Shown: in pieces, positions 1 to 11,656 of the stretch
Numbering within the stretch: the stretch's first letter is position 1
Layout of the letters: every line of letters starts with the position of its first letter
Assembly (NCBI RefSeq): GCF_954871325.1
Contig: NC_088775.1
Location: 33,705,561-33,769,560, forward strand
Direction of reading: 5' to 3'
DNA length: 64,000 bases
Source of the DNA: Gordionus sp. m RMFG-2023
Taxonomy: Eukaryota; Nematomorpha; Gordioida; Chordodea; Parachordodidae
Translations under genes and position numbers: made by a program
The notes under the pieces: model-generated
Told to the model about the DNA's origin: nothing
Databases searched by the model: none
Seen by the model: the letters and a program-made list of their open reading frames with translations, nothing else

Positions 1-952
1 ATTTTTGAACTTTTTTAAATGAAATAGATAAAAATATATATTGTAGACATGTTAAATCAAAATTTCAGTGATGATGTACCATAGATAAGTGGTAATTGTC
101 ATAATCGCTATTTTTGAACTTTTTTGAGTTTTTTTAAAGCAAATTGCTAAAAATATATATTCTAAACATGTTAAATTAAAAATTCAATGAGGATGTATCA
201 TAGATAGGTGACAATTGTCATAATCGCTATTTTTGAACTTTTTCAAATTTTTTTAAAGGAAATAACTAAAAATATATATTCTAAACATGTTAAATTAAAA
301 ATTCAATGAGGATGTATCATAGATAGGTGACAATTGTCATAATCGCTATTTTTGAACTTTTTCAAATTTTTTTAAAGGAAATAGCTAAAAAAATATATTC
401 TAAACATGTTAAATTAAAAATTCAGTGAGGATGTATCATAGATAGGTGACAATTGTCATAATCGCTATTTTTGAACTTTTTCAAATTTTTTTAAAGGAAA
501 TATCTAAAAATATATATTCTAAACATGTTAAATTAAAAATTCAATGAGGATGTATCATAGATAGGTGACAATTGTCATAATCGCTATTTTTGAACTTTTT
601 CAAATTTTTTTAATGGAAATAGCTAAAAATATATATTCTAAACATGTTAAATTAAAAATTCAGTGAGGATGTATCATAGATAGGTGACAATTGTCATAAT
701 CGCTATTTTTGAACTTTTTCAAATTTTTTTAAAGAAAATAGCTAAAAATATATATTCTAAACATGTTAAATTAAAAATTCAGTGAGGATGTATCATAGAT
801 AGGTGACAATTGTCATAATCGCTATTTTTGAACTTTTTCAAATTTTTTTAAAGGAAATAGCTAAAAATATATATTCTAAACATGTTAAATTAAAAATTCA
901 GTTAGGATGTATCATAGATAGGTGACAATTGTCATAATCGCTATTTTTGAAC
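1..952 (+). repeat. 119-bp tandem repeat array, forward block
   Basis: About eight head-to-tail units. The marker GATGTATCATAGATAGGTG recurs near 192, 311, 430, 549, 668, 788 and 906, a spacing of about 119 bp; a variant first unit starts at about 72. Each unit also carries TGACAATTGTCATAATCGC and TCTAAACATGTTAAATTA. Units differ from each other at only a few bases. The same motif family occurs in the hAT element starting at 43259, so I read this as expansion of transposon-internal sequence, not as an independent satellite. There is no coding potential. Confidence 0.95.
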
Positions 953-956
953 TATT

Positions 957-3465
957 TTTTCGACCAAAAGTCAAATAACATTTAGTATATATTAATATTA
1001 TAGGCGGGAAAGTAACTTAAAGCTTCTTTAAATTATAATGCTATGATTAACTATTCATCATAGTTATATTTTAAAATTTTTAAGTTAAGATGTACCATAG
1101 AAAAATGCCATTTGTCATGATGGTTATTTTTGAACTTTTTTAAATGAAATAGATAAAAATATATATTGTAGACATGTTAAATCAAAATTTCAGTGATGAT
1201 GTACCATAGATCACTGAATTTTTAATTTAACATGTTTAGAATATATATTTTTAGATATTTCCTTTAAAAAAATTTGAAAAAGTTCAAAAATAGCGATTAT
1301 GACAATTGTCACCTATCTATGATACATCCTCACTGAATTTTTAATTTAACATGTTTAGAATATATATTTTTAGCAATTTGCTTTAAAAAAACTCAAAAAA
1401 GTTCATAGCGATTATGACAATTGTCACCTATCTATGATACATCCTCATTGAATTTTTAATTTAACATGTTTAGAATATATATTTTTAGATATTTCCTTTA
1501 AAAAAATTTGAAAAAGTTCAAAAATAGCGATTATGACAATTGTCACCTATATATAATACATCCTTACTGAATTTTTAATTTAACATGTTTAGAATATATA
1601 TTTTTAGCAATTTGCTTTAAAAAAACTCAAAAAAGATCAAAAATAGCGATTATGACAATTGTCACCTATCTATGATACATCCTCATTGAATTTTTAATTT
1701 AACATGTTTGGAATATATATTTTTAGATATTTCCTTTAAAAAAATTTGAAAAAGTTCAAAAATAGCGATTATGACAATTGTCACCTATATATGATACATC
1801 CTCACTGAATTTTTAATTTAACATGTTTAGAATATATATTTTTAGCTATTTGCTTTAAAAAAATTGAAAAAAGTTGAAAAATAACGATTATGACAATTGT
1901 CACCTATCTATGATACATCCTCACTGAATTTTTAATTTAACATGTTTAGAATATATATTTTTAGCTATTTCCTTTAAAAAAATTTGAAAAAGTTCAAAAA
2001 TAGCGATTATGACATTTGTCACCTATATATGATACATCCTCACTGAATTTTTAATTTATCATGTTTAGAATATATATTTTTAGATATTTCCTTAAAAAAA
2101 ATTTGAAAAAGTTCAAAAATAGCGATTATGACAATTGTCACCTATCTATGATACATCCTCACTGAATTTTTAATTTAACATGTTTGGAATATATATTTTT
2201 AGATATTTCCTTTAAAAAAATTTGAAAAAGTTCAAAAATAGCGATTATGACAATTGTCACCTATATATGATACATCCTCACTGAATTTTTAATTTAACAT
2301 GTTTAGAATATATATTTTTAGCTATTTGCTTTAAAAAAATTGAAAAAAGTTGAAAAATAACGATTATGACAATTGTCACCTATCTATGATACATCCTCAC
2401 TGAATTTTTAATTTAACATGTTTAGAATATATATTTTTAGCTATTTCCTTTAAAAAAATTTGAAAAAGTTCAAAATCAGCGATTATGACATTTGTCACCT
2501 ATATATGATACATCCTCACTGAATTTTTAATTTAACATGTTTAGAATATATATTTTTAGATATTTCCTTTAAAAAAATTTGAAAAAGTTCAAAAATAGCG
2601 ATTATGACAATTGTCACCTATCTATGATACATCCTCACTGAATTTTTAATTTAACATGTTTAGTATATATATTTTTAGCATTTTGCTTTAAAAAAACTCA
2701 AAAAAGGTCAAAAATAGCGATTATGACAATTGTCACCTATCTATGATACATCCTCACTGAGTTTTTAATTTAACATGTTTAGAATATAAATTTTTAGATA
2801 TTTCCTTTAAAAAAAATTGAAAAAGTTCAAAAATAGCGATTATGACAATTGTCACCTATATATGGTACATCCTCACTGAATTTTAAATTTAACATGTTAA
2901 AAATATATATTTTTAGATATTTCCTTTAAAAAAATTTGAAAAAGTTTAAAATCAGCGATTATGACATTTGTCACCTATATATGATACATCCTCACTGAAT
3001 TTTTAATTTAACATGTTTAGAATTTTTAGATATTTCCTTTAAAAAAATTTGAAAAAGTTCAAAAATAGCGATTATGACAATTCTCACCTATCCTATCTAT
3101 GATACATCCTCACTGAATTTTTAATTTAACATGTTTAGAATATATATTTTTAGCAATTTGCTTTAAAAAAACAAAAGTTCAAAAATAGCGATTATGACAA
3201 TTACCACTTATCTATGGTACATCATCACTGAAATTTTGATTTAACATGTCTACAATATATATTTTTATCTATTTCATTTAAAAAAGTTCAAAAATAACCA
3301 ACATGACAAATGGCACTTTTCTATGGTACATCTTCACTTAAAAATTTTAAAATATAACTATGATGAATAGTTAATCAGAGCATTATAATTTAAAGAAGCT
3401 TTAAGTAACTTTCCCGCCTATAATATTAATATATACTAAATGTTATTTGACTTTTGGTCGAAAAA
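957..3465. repeat. large inverted repeat around the 119-bp array
   Basis: The unique segment 957-1207 (starting CGACCAAAAGTCAAATAACA) reappears in reverse complement at about 3220-3465 with only a handful of differences. The arms flank the inverted 119-bp array, and the dyad turns at about 1207. A second, array-only copy lies upstream at 1-952, joined at 953-957. Such a structure fits transposon end duplication or foldback, but a misassembled tandem array could imitate it. Confidence 0.85.
1208..3240 (-). repeat. 119-bp tandem repeat array, inverted block
   Basis: About 17 units of the repeat seen at 1-952, here on the opposite strand; the marker GATACATCCTCACTGAATTT recurs roughly every 118-120 bp. 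Two unit subtypes alternate irregularly (ATTTCCTTTAAAAAAATTTG versus TTTGCTTTAAAAAAACTC), so part of the array grew by amplifying multi-unit blocks. It joins the forward segment head-on near 1207. Confidence 0.95.
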
Positions 3466-4001
3466 AATGATCTAGATATTGGGTTAGGGGTGAAAAAAAG
3501 CAACCCTAACTTTAAGTCGTCTTTAAAAAAAACGATCCATATTTTGGGTCGGATTGAATAAAACGACCCGATGTTTGAGTCTGAGTCAGAAAAACGACCC
3601 AAACTTTGAGTTGGAGTCGAATACGATCTAAACTTCAAGTTTGAGTCGATAAATACGACCCAAACATCAAGTTTGAGTCGAAAAATATCACCCAAACTTC
3701 AAGTTTGAGTCGAAAAATACGACCCAAATTTCAGGTTTGAGTCGAAAAATACAACCCAAATTATGAGTCGGAGTCGTAAAAAACGACCCATATTTTGGGT
3801 CGAGGTCGTTTTTTTCGGCTTGGACTTGGGTCGGAGTCGAAAAAAACGACCCATATTTTGGGTCGAAGTCGTTTTTTCGGCTTGAACTCGGGTCGAAGTC
3901 GTAAAAAACGACCAATACTTTGAGTTGGAGTCGAAAAAAACGACCCAAAATTTGAGTGAGCTCTGTTCGAGCCGACTCGGCTAAGCCGATTAACAACACT
4001 A
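3466..4001 (-). mobile_element. hAT-type terminal region with GAGTCG-rich subterminal repeats
   Basis: This is the last ~535 bp of the element that carries the 119-bp repeats. It is filled with degenerate ~30-bp repeats around CGACCCAAA and GAGTCG and ends TTAACAACACTA at 4001. The inverse terminus TAGTGTTGTTAA opens the related element at 43259, and the same terminus bounds the MITE at 60021-60240, where an 8-bp TSD is visible. That supports hAT membership. A candidate TSD here would be TTCTAGAG (4002-4009), but the other end lies outside the window. Two minus-strand ORFs of 89 and 103 codons cover it; they follow the repeat and look non-coding. Confidence 0.75.
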
Positions 4002-4632
4002 TTCTAGAGTGAGGTATAGTTAGGAGTGTGAAGGAGAAAAAGGTAAGAAAATAAAACTATATCTTCTAAATACAAAATAGCTATTAATTATTTAGTTAAA
4101 AAAAATTTTCATTTTAGATATTGTATTTTAAACATTTAGTAAATATTAAGTAATCAGTAAAATACATATCACTTAATAGATTATCCTTACGTTATATATT
4201 CTCTTCACTTTGTAATCGGAAAAAATTATATTTTGCTTCTCATAGTTTATTTCTAACATCAAATTTATATGCCTTTATCATACTATTTGAGTCTATAAGG
4301 TAAGGTACCTAGTCATGATGAATATTAATCTCATACGGATGTATAAAATAACATTATCATAAAAAATAAAATTATATCGGTAAGATATAATTAATATAGA
4401 AAACTAGAAAACATTAATTTAGAAATTAACAGTCAAGAGAGTAATAGATATCTTTTCTTAAAATATTTTTCTTACAGCGTCATGGTTCATTTTAAAAAAC
4501 TAGATATCATTTATTTGAAAACTAACATTCAATAGAGTATTATAGAGATATATTCTTAAAAAATAAATTTTTATTTTCAAAAAAATAAAACTTTTTCTAA
4601 CCATCTGGATGGAGCCCTAAAATTTCGCAAGG
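4002..4632. other. AT-rich interval, no gene seen
   Basis: No ORF with recognisable similarity, no tandem array and no clear terminal repeats are visible. It may be host sequence or old unrecognisable repeat. Confidence 0.6.
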
Positions 4633-4889
4633 TTTATAAGTCGAAAGGCTTAAGGCTAAAAAATAATATTGAAAATAACAAAGAAAATGATTAATGAGAT
4701 ACTTGATTGATTTATTGTTATTTTAGAGAAAAAATATTATAATAACATTACATTATAATATATTAAAAATATGGAAATTTTAAGATCTTTTCATTTTTTT
4801 AATAATTCTTTGAAATAATTTGCGGTTTTTTTAAATTAATTTAATTATATTAATTTAAAAATTAATATTTTTAATTAAATTAAAATTTG
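4633..4889 (-). repeat. old dispersed repeat, left part (split by a hAT insertion)
   Basis: 4633-4780 matches the reverse complement of 19075-19240, sharing TTTATAAGTCGAA and TATTATAATAACATTACATT. 4785-4889 matches the reverse complement of about 18400-18505. The rest of the same repeat resumes at 8764, so the hAT element 4890-8763 is a later insertion. The copy at 18-19 kb carries an extra ORF fragment (18500-18927) that is absent here. Confidence 0.7.
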
Positions 4890-5364
4890 GAGTGGCGTCA
4901 TTAGGAAGGGGGGGGGGCGCGCAGGGGCTCAAGCCCCCTGAAAAATTTGAATAGCTTCCTGAAGCAAAAAAAAATTTTTTTTTTAATGGTTCCTTAATAT
5001 TCCCTTAAACTAAAAAGAACTTTTTTTGATTGTCCCCTGTTTATTATAATTCTATTAAGTAATATATAGATTTAATGTTATTATTTAAAAATTAATAAGA
5101 CTATCTAAATTTTATTAGATTAGATTAATACATATAAATTATATTTTCACTATGTCAGCTTGCAATCAAATTCTTTGTTAAAAATAAAATATCAATACCA
5201 TGCATAATGTTTAAATATCAATTTAGCATTAACAGTTGAAGTTTAATTGATTTTTATTAATTAAATTATTATATAACCCTAATTAAATAAATATAAAGAT
5301 TTATTAATTGAAAATTAACAAATTTAATATTGTAAGCCGAGTTTAAAATCACTATTTAAATAAA

Positions 5365-5526
5365 ATGACTTTGCGATTTAAAAATTTAAGCATTAAAGAC
5401 TTTATGAAAAAAACTAAAGATAAAAGTAGCAATAATCTTGAGGACCAAAGAAGTGGATTCAATAATAAAGCTGGTGATGAACAAAGTATATATTATACAG
5501 TTTTTAAAATTCAAACTTTGATTTAG
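5365..5526 (+). CDS. putative N-terminal exon of hAT transposase (family B)
   Basis: A 53-codon ORF starts at ATG 5365, is rich in Lys and Asn, and reads MTLRFKNLSIKDFM then KKTKDKSS. A short Lys-rich leader of this kind is common at the start of ZMYM1-like hAT transposases. It lies 0.45 kb inside the left terminus and on the same strand as the large ORF at 6211, so it is a plausible first exon. No clear splice donor was identified and the zinc-finger/DUF4371 segment expected next was not found, so the assignment is tentative. Confidence 0.35.
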   Translation: MTLRFKNLSIKDFMKKTKDKSSNNLEDQRSGFNNKAGDEQSIYYTVFKIQTLI

Positions 5527-6210
5527 TTGAAAGACGATTAATTGTAGTTTTAAAAGATATAAATATTGAAAACAAAAATGTTAAAAGAAAGAAAATAAGT
5601 AAATAAATTTATATATAAGTCTGTGTCCAAAATATTTTGAAAAAATCCTTAAAATTTTCACAAATTAATAACAAAACACTTTGGACATTTAAGTTTTAAA
5701 AAATAAAAATTTATTAGTTAATTATCTATTTTAATGGAAGGTTTCTTTTTCACTTGATCATAATTGAAGTTATATGTTTTTCCTATTTCCTCCCAAATTT
5801 GCCTAATTTCTATAGAATTTCTATTTAAGTCATTTTTCACCAGAGTATTAAACAATCTTGATTTCTTTAGTTTTCAAGTTAAGCAAAAATTGCTTCACAA
5901 TATATTTTCACCTTTCAGGAGCAGGACACTAGAAATGGAAAATTTTTTTAAAATTTTTCTATTATAATCACATATGGTGATGTCAAAATATTAGCTAAAT
6001 AAAACATAGTAAATATTTTCTATATAAATAGTCAATATCTTAAAAAATCATACACTATTATTCTTTTTACATTAATAAAGATAATATTGGGTAAATTGTT
6101 TACTCAATCATTCTTTCATAATTTGATAATTATATATTTATTTGTTTATCCTAACTTAATAATAAACTATATTTTAATAAAAATGCTAAATAAATTTAGA
6201 ATAGTTCAAA

Positions 6211-7392
6211 ATGGCTATATATGTGCACTGCTATGCGCATAAACTCAACCTTGTACTGATCTCTGCCTGCAAATCAGTACCTCAATCTAGAAAGTTTTTT
6301 AATGTATTAAAGGTATTCATGCTTTTTTCTCAATATCTGTTATCCATCAATAAATTTCTTGATTTGCAATTAAGATTAGGGTTAAAATCCAAAAATATTG
6401 ATGCCTTGAGTTCTACACGTTGGGGATCCCATATTGGAACTATAGATGCAGTAAAAATGACTTTCCCTGCATATATTTCTTATCTAGAAAATATAGACCA
6501 TGGTGATATGGTGAAAGCAAAGGGAATTTTATATATTCTTTTACAATATGATACAATTATGTGTATGTTTATATTCCAAAAATTATTATCTATGTGTACC
6601 AATATTTCTATTTTTTTGCAAAAATCAGATTCGGACATATCAACAGCATTGGCTCTTATTGAGTCTCTTATCAGTTCTTTGTCAAATTTAAGAAATAATT
6701 CGTATTTTTCTTCATTATTTACCGAAGTAAATAAATTTTGCAATTTATATAATATAAAAATAACAAATAAAAGAGCAAATATACCTTCTACCATTTTGAA
6801 TAATTATATTCAAATAGATGATATTGTTTCTTCTAATCATTCTGATCAAACAGAAACTTTTTATAAGTGTCATGTCTTTTATCCAATTTTGGATATTATG
6901 ATAAATGAATTAAAAAAGAGATGCCAAGAAAACACAGATATTTTAATAGCTATAAATGCTTTACATCCCTCCTCTCCCCTTTTTTTAAATAATGATATCA
7001 TTAAACCATTTATCTTACATTATAATCTTCCTGATCCAATGGAAGAATACATAATATTAAAGGCTTATATTTTAACCTATAATAAAAAACACGAATCTAC
7101 GTGTAAATCAATAATAGATTTGATAAAAATCTTACCCATAGATATATTCCCTCGTATATTTAATTGCCTTAAAATTGCGTTAACTATACCTTTTAATTCC
7201 TGCTCATGTGAAAGATCGTTTTCAGCATTAAAACGGGTGAAAACATATCTTCGATCGACAATGGGTCAGGAACGATTAAATTCGTTGGCTCTATTGAGCA
7301 TAGAAAAAAATATTATTAATACCATTCCTATAGATCACATTATAGATGAATATGCAATAATGACTAGCCGGCGTAGAGAACTTATTTTATAA
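6211..7392 (+). pseudogene. hAT transposase, ZMYM1-like, C-terminal two thirds
   Basis: An open frame of 393 codons. Near residue 5 it reads HCYAHKLNLVL, the conserved CxxH-containing block after the second catalytic Asp of ZMYM1-type hAT transposases. SSTRWGSH near residue 67 is the usual TRW block. The C-terminal dimerisation (hATC) region near residue 335 reads SCSCERSFSALKRVKTYL, followed by RSTMGQERLNSLALLSIE. The family is normally 600-800 residues, so the N-terminal zinc finger and first catalytic Asp are missing or lie in undetected exons upstream. The ATG at 6211 is internal to the conserved domain and is probably not the true start. The frame has no stop, which suggests limited decay. 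Confidence 0.85.
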
Positions 7393-8457
7393 ATAATTTA
7401 ACCTTACAACTTTTGAAACGCAATTTTAGGCGTTAGTATCTGCGAGTAAATATATCGTTTAATATTTATTTTATAAATTTTTTTTTCATATCCAAAATTA
7501 GCTAAAAGACATGGTGCTTATAAAAAAATTCTTTTTGAGATAGGAAAAAATCAGAAAAAAACAGTAAATGCTTTCTTTTGATATGACCAAAGTTTCTGAA
7601 AAATTTAATTAAAAATATTTGAATACATTGACAATACAATAATATATAAGATCTTAATTGCTTTCATCATATCACTATGGTACTTATTTTCTAGCTCCCA
7701 AATTATTTATTTATAATTTGGCACACTTAAATTGTAAATAACTCAAGGCTTCAATATATTTGCATAATTTCTTCCAAACATAATTTCTTCCAAGATTTTA
7801 GGTGTTTTTGCTTTATCAATATATCTAACATACTAGATTTTGATATGAGTTAACATCGTGTATGTCATGGCTATGACTGCAAATTAACCAGCATCTATTA
7901 TTTGTGTGGCTATGTAATTTAAGATTATTACTACAGCTGCTGAGAGCATATGATTGCATAATTAAGATGAGCAACAATGATCAACTGTCCAGTAGTTTAT
8001 ATAGGATTAAAAATGGAAGATAATCTTTTAGAAATTTAATATCTCACAATAATTTTCTCGATTACTTATCTAGCTTCCATCATGTCTTCTAAGAGGAAGC
8101 TCTAACCACCATAAGTTTTATGATTTGGATTGGTCGTTTATATTCTCTTCTTCAAGAATTCTTGATTTGGTTAGGCCTATAAATTTTTCCTTATTAGTCC
8201 ATTCTATAAAACTTTGTCTAAAATGGTAAGAGAGAGTTATATTAGTTTCATGACCTTTTGTTAATGTTAGTTGCTTAGAATTATATTGCCTTATGGGGTT
8301 TTTAAAAACATTAACAATTGAGGCATATGTATGAATTAATTAATCGGTTTTATCACTTGTAATTCTTTAGACGAAATTTTTTATATCAGCAATTTAAAAT
8401 ACTTTATACTGTAGTAAATCGATTTTGCATAAAAAAATTTGTAGAAATGTATTGTTT
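7393..8457. other. 3' non-coding part of hAT family B
   Basis: No coding signal is seen. From about 7630 onward the segment is matched, inverted, by 35280-36312, showing it belongs to the transposon and not to host DNA. Confidence 0.8.
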
Positions 8458-8610
8458 TAATTATTTATATTCTAGTTTTAATTATTTATATTCTAGTCTT
8501 AATTATTTATATTCTAGTCTTAATGATATTTATATTCTAGTCATAATGATATTTATATTCTAGTCTTAATGATCAATATTCTAATCTTAATTATTTATAT
8601 TCTAGTTTAT
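8458..8610. repeat. ~20-bp subterminal minisatellite
   Basis: About eight units of AATTATTTATATTCTAGT with small variants (AATGATATTTATATTCTAGT). It sits about 150 bp inside the right end of hAT family B. Confidence 0.9.
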
Positions 8611-8691
8611 TTTGTACGTATAATATAATAAAAAACAAAATATGAAAATAAGAATAATCCTTCAAGAGTTTAGTATAATATTAATATATAA

Positions 8692-8708
8692 CCCGGCCGA
8701 AGGCCGGG
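8692..8708. other. subterminal hairpin of hAT family B
   Basis: CCCGGCCGAAGGCCGGG is a perfect 7-bp stem with a 3-nt loop, 55 bp from the element end. Comparable GGCC-GAA-GGCC hairpins occur near two other transposon ends (52112-52128 and about 63112-63130). Confidence 0.8.
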
Positions 8709-8763
8709 CAAAAGCGGTTTTTAGTTGAGCCCCCTGAGATTGTAAAGGCTAGCGACACCCCTG

Positions 8764-9110
8764 TAAGTAAGTATAAATATTTGTAATTACTTGATAAAAG
8801 GAAATGAGAAATATAAATTTTTTAAGGTATTTTTAATTTGAGAAAGCATTTAAGAGGAGAAAGGCTAACATCTTAAACGTAATTTTAAATATAATTATAT
8901 CATTGAACTCAGAATTTAATTCTCTATCCAAAACCGCTTAGATGTTTTTTTTACGTTTTCGGTGTAGCGTGTGAAAGTGATTGCCGTGAGATTTCGAATT
9001 CTCACACCATCAAAATCCCATGGCTCATACCGTGTCAAAGTGATTTAATGAGATTTTGATTTTTATCGCTTCAAATACATTAGGGGCCATTTAAATATTC
9101 AGAATCTCAC
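8764..9110 (-). repeat. old dispersed repeat, right part
   Basis: This continues the repeat interrupted at 4889. It includes one reverse-strand copy of the ~146-bp unit that is tandemly repeated at 17560-18362 (GGCTAACATCTTAAACGTAA, AAAACCGCTTAGATG). It ends with CTTCAAATACATTAGG near 9060, which recurs at about 17475. Confidence 0.75.
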
Positions 9111-9972
9111 GGCTATTCAATATTTCAAAATCTCATGGATTTTTTTAAAATCTCACATTACGAATTCAATATGAATTAGATTTTCTCAAATTTAAAACAT
9201 CAGATTTTAATGTAGCTGTCAAATTGAAAATATTTCTATATAATACATTTTAATTTGAAAAGAAAGGATTTCCTGTATTATGAAGTAAGTTTTAACAATA
9301 TATTATATTTTATAAATATTTTTAGTGATAATTTTTCAATAAATGAATTTTTAAAGTTTTCAAAAATTCCACTTAATGTCAATAAATCTAACTTTATTAG
9401 AAAATGCACGGCCTACAAGATAAAAGATGACTATCTTTACTACATGATAGGGGAAAGTAAATTTTAGATATTTTTTTATTTCAAATTGTCATAATGTATA
9501 TGGGTTTATAAATATATTAATTTTTTTTTTAAATTTAGGATAATTATTAAATTTGATTAGAACATTTCATATATTTTTGTTAAAGTCTTAATTAATTTAT
9601 TTTATAGGTAAATTAGGATGTAAGTGTATTTTTTATTTCAAATTATTTTAATTTATTTTATGTTTATATATATATAAGAACATTTAATATATTTACTAAG
9701 ATTTTACATATAGGCATTATAAGATAAGTGCTATTTATACAACTAAAATTTAATTTAGATTATAACATAATTTATTATTTCTGCAACATCACATAATATT
9801 ATTATAAATATAAAATTTAACATTGCAGAAGTTAACACTTTGGGTGAAAGTAAATGTCAATATTCATTGCAATTTTTCATTATTATTTAGCATTATAAAT
9901 CTTTAAACCATTGATTGTTTTTATTTTTTCTGCTTATTATTATGTATATAATTTAATGATATATTATTTTAG

Positions 9973-11144
9973 AAGAAAGAAAAGTTATATGGTCAGGAGA
10001 TGAACAAAGGAAGATAATTAAAATGATACATGAGGGGAGTGTATCTACAGTTACAGGTATTTCCATGGGAGGGCATCTGGGGATAAATAAAACTAATCAA
10101 ATAATAATTGAAAAGTAAACATTTGCAACATTATCTTAATTAATTTTTTTTATAGCTTTTATTAGTTAGGAAGCAATAAAAAATCACAGTCGTTTTGATA
10201 AAACTTCAAATGTTTTGCATAATATAAAGGTAGTACCAAAGTCTTGGTATCAAATTGGCACCGATTTAATCCAGATGCCAGAGTCTAGAGAAGATTTTAA
10301 ATATATTTTATGTGCAATATGTTATTTCTCAAAATATTTAATGACCATTCCTATAAAGGATAAAACAGCTAAATCTGTTGTGAAAGCCTTATACATTATT
10401 GTCATCACCCACCAATGTTATGAAGTAATAAAATTAAAAATATCAATTTTAACTTTGAATTTTATTTGTTTTTAATTTAATAAAACTAAAATCTATAATA
10501 TATAGATTCAGATAAGTAGGGAATTCTGTAACAATGTTTTTACATAATTCCATAAATATTGTGGGATAGTAGAGAGAATAAGCTCTGCCTACCACCCACA
10601 AGCAAATGGTTTGGTTGAGAGAGTTAATAGGACAATCCAGAACCGAATAGCAAAATCGGTTTTGGATATCCCAACTGACTGACCGGACGCTTTAGTAGGG
10701 GTGTGTGGGACCTTCAATTCTTGCATACACTCTTCTACAGGATTTTAACCCTATGAACTGATGTATGGTCAGAAACCGCGACGTCTTGTTACAGTAGGGA
10801 TAATCTTTATAATTATATTTTTAATTATTATTTAGTTACAAAATAAAATTAATGATGTATTAACCTTACCAGAGGTCATGGCAAAAATAACAATTGACAA
10901 ATGTCTAAGGGAAGAGTTAGATATAAAAATGGCGCATCTCAAGAAAATAACAGAGCTAGCTATACAAAATATTGGCACAGCTCAGCTCAAACAGAGAAAG
11001 GATTATGAGAAGAGGATGCAAAATCTTTTGTTGTGGGACAAAAGGTTCTTGCATGGAATCATAAAAGATCAGATAGGAAAGGGGGGGGGGGAATGTTGAA
11101 CCCCTGGATTGGCCCTTATTTGATCAATAAAATATTTGATAAGG
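9973..11144 (+). pseudogene. Ginger/KRBA2-like integrase, zinc-binding to GPY/F region
   Basis: The first exon reads RKVIWSGDEQRKI and MGGHLGINKT, the start of the HHCC zinc-binding domain. The next contains KSWYQIGTDLIQMPE with the first catalytic Asp, then YFSKYLMTIPIKDKTAKS, the integrase core signature. After an intron comes SSAYHPQANGLVERVNRT with the catalytic Glu, and YELMYGQKPR. A 42-nt intron (10794-10835) precedes an exon ending VLAWNHKRSDRK and WIGPYLI, a GPY/F module reached by a frameshift in the G-run at 11081-11090. Damage: the segment with the second catalytic Asp (expected NDQG before REFCN at about 10515) is deleted, and in-frame stops occur in place of Trp near 10680 and at about 10747. 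The protein would bind and join DNA ends in the nucleus if intact. Confidence 0.8.
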
Positions 11145-11291
11145 GTAATAATTATATTATATAAATTATTTATTGTATATCAAGGTGTATATCGCATTTT
11201 TTTATAAAGTAAATATTTTTAGATACAAAGGTTAATATTTAATATCATTATAATTATTTTAAATGTTTTTATTATAATGTATTGCCTTTAG

Positions 11292-11372
11292 ATATTGGTT
11301 TCCTAAATGTTCAGCTTGAAGATGTAAATTTCCCACTTGATACAGATTTTATCGATCCAAAGTGTCCCATAG
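11292..11372 (+). pseudogene. linker exon unit 1 of the Ginger/OTU gene
   Basis: A partial copy of a repeated exon, coding VNFPLDTDFIDPK and ending CCCATAG at the splice donor. Two fuller copies follow after the hAT insertion, at 15069-15189 and 15267-15387. The hAT element inserted exactly at this exon-intron boundary. Confidence 0.75.
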
Positions 11373-11373
11373 G
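11366..11373. repeat. left 8-bp target duplication of hAT family C
   Basis: CCCATAGG immediately precedes the terminus TAGACCTGTGCGCCG and is repeated perfectly at 14989-14996 after the other terminus. Confidence 0.97.
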
Positions 11374-11387
11374 TAGACCTGTGCGCC

Positions 11388-11438
11388 GCCGGCTCACGCC
11401 GGAACAGCCGCCGATTGAGATCAGCGGCGTGAGCCGGC
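11388..11438. other. GC-rich subterminal hairpin in hAT family C
   Basis: GCCGGCTCACGCC (11388-11400) pairs with GGCGTGAGCCGGC (11426-11438), a perfect 13-bp stem with a 25-nt loop directly inside the left terminal repeat. The right end has its own GC-rich palindromic sequence (14874-14935) but not this exact stem. Confidence 0.85.
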
Positions 11439-11656
11439 TAGCTGCCGATTTTTCTTATGGCGGCGGCGCGGCGTGTATAATATTTAGAATGTAGTTTAAT
11501 TATATTTATATATTAAATTATTATTATTTAAATTTGAATATTAACATTAATATAATAAAACATGAATTGTATTCCATTGCTTTATATAATAGAATAGTGT
11601 ATATCATTTACATTCATTCATACACGATATTCATTTCGGCTATATTAATTATTTTT

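Larger units (their letters stand above)
4890..8763 (+). mobile_element. hAT element with ZMYM1-like transposase (family B)
   Basis: The left end reads AGTGGCGTCATTAGG from 4891. The right end, reverse-complemented from 8763, reads CAGGGGTGTCGCTAGCC. Both fit a hAT terminus of the form CAGNGGYGTCRYTAG. GC-rich subterminal sequence with GGGGGC blocks lies just inside both ends. No 8-bp duplication is visible, and comparison with the intact repeat at 18.4 kb suggests about 20 bp of target was lost. Fragments of the same family lie at 34883-35279 (left end) and 35280-36312 (right end, inverted). The transposase C-terminus is at 6211-7392. Confidence 0.75.

Noticed and set aside
1-3240. CRISPR-like array
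   Set aside because: Units are contiguous ~119-bp tandem repeats without spacers, and the context is clearly eukaryotic.
3426-3999. Two minus-strand ORFs (89 and 103 codons) in the hAT end
   Set aside because: The reading frame simply follows the ~30-bp GAGTCG/CGACCC subterminal repeats; peptide repetition reflects DNA repetition, with no family motif.
5764-5967. 67-codon ORF upstream of the family B transposase as a missing exon
   Set aside because: Phe/Leu-rich peptide without hAT motifs and no convincing splice sites.
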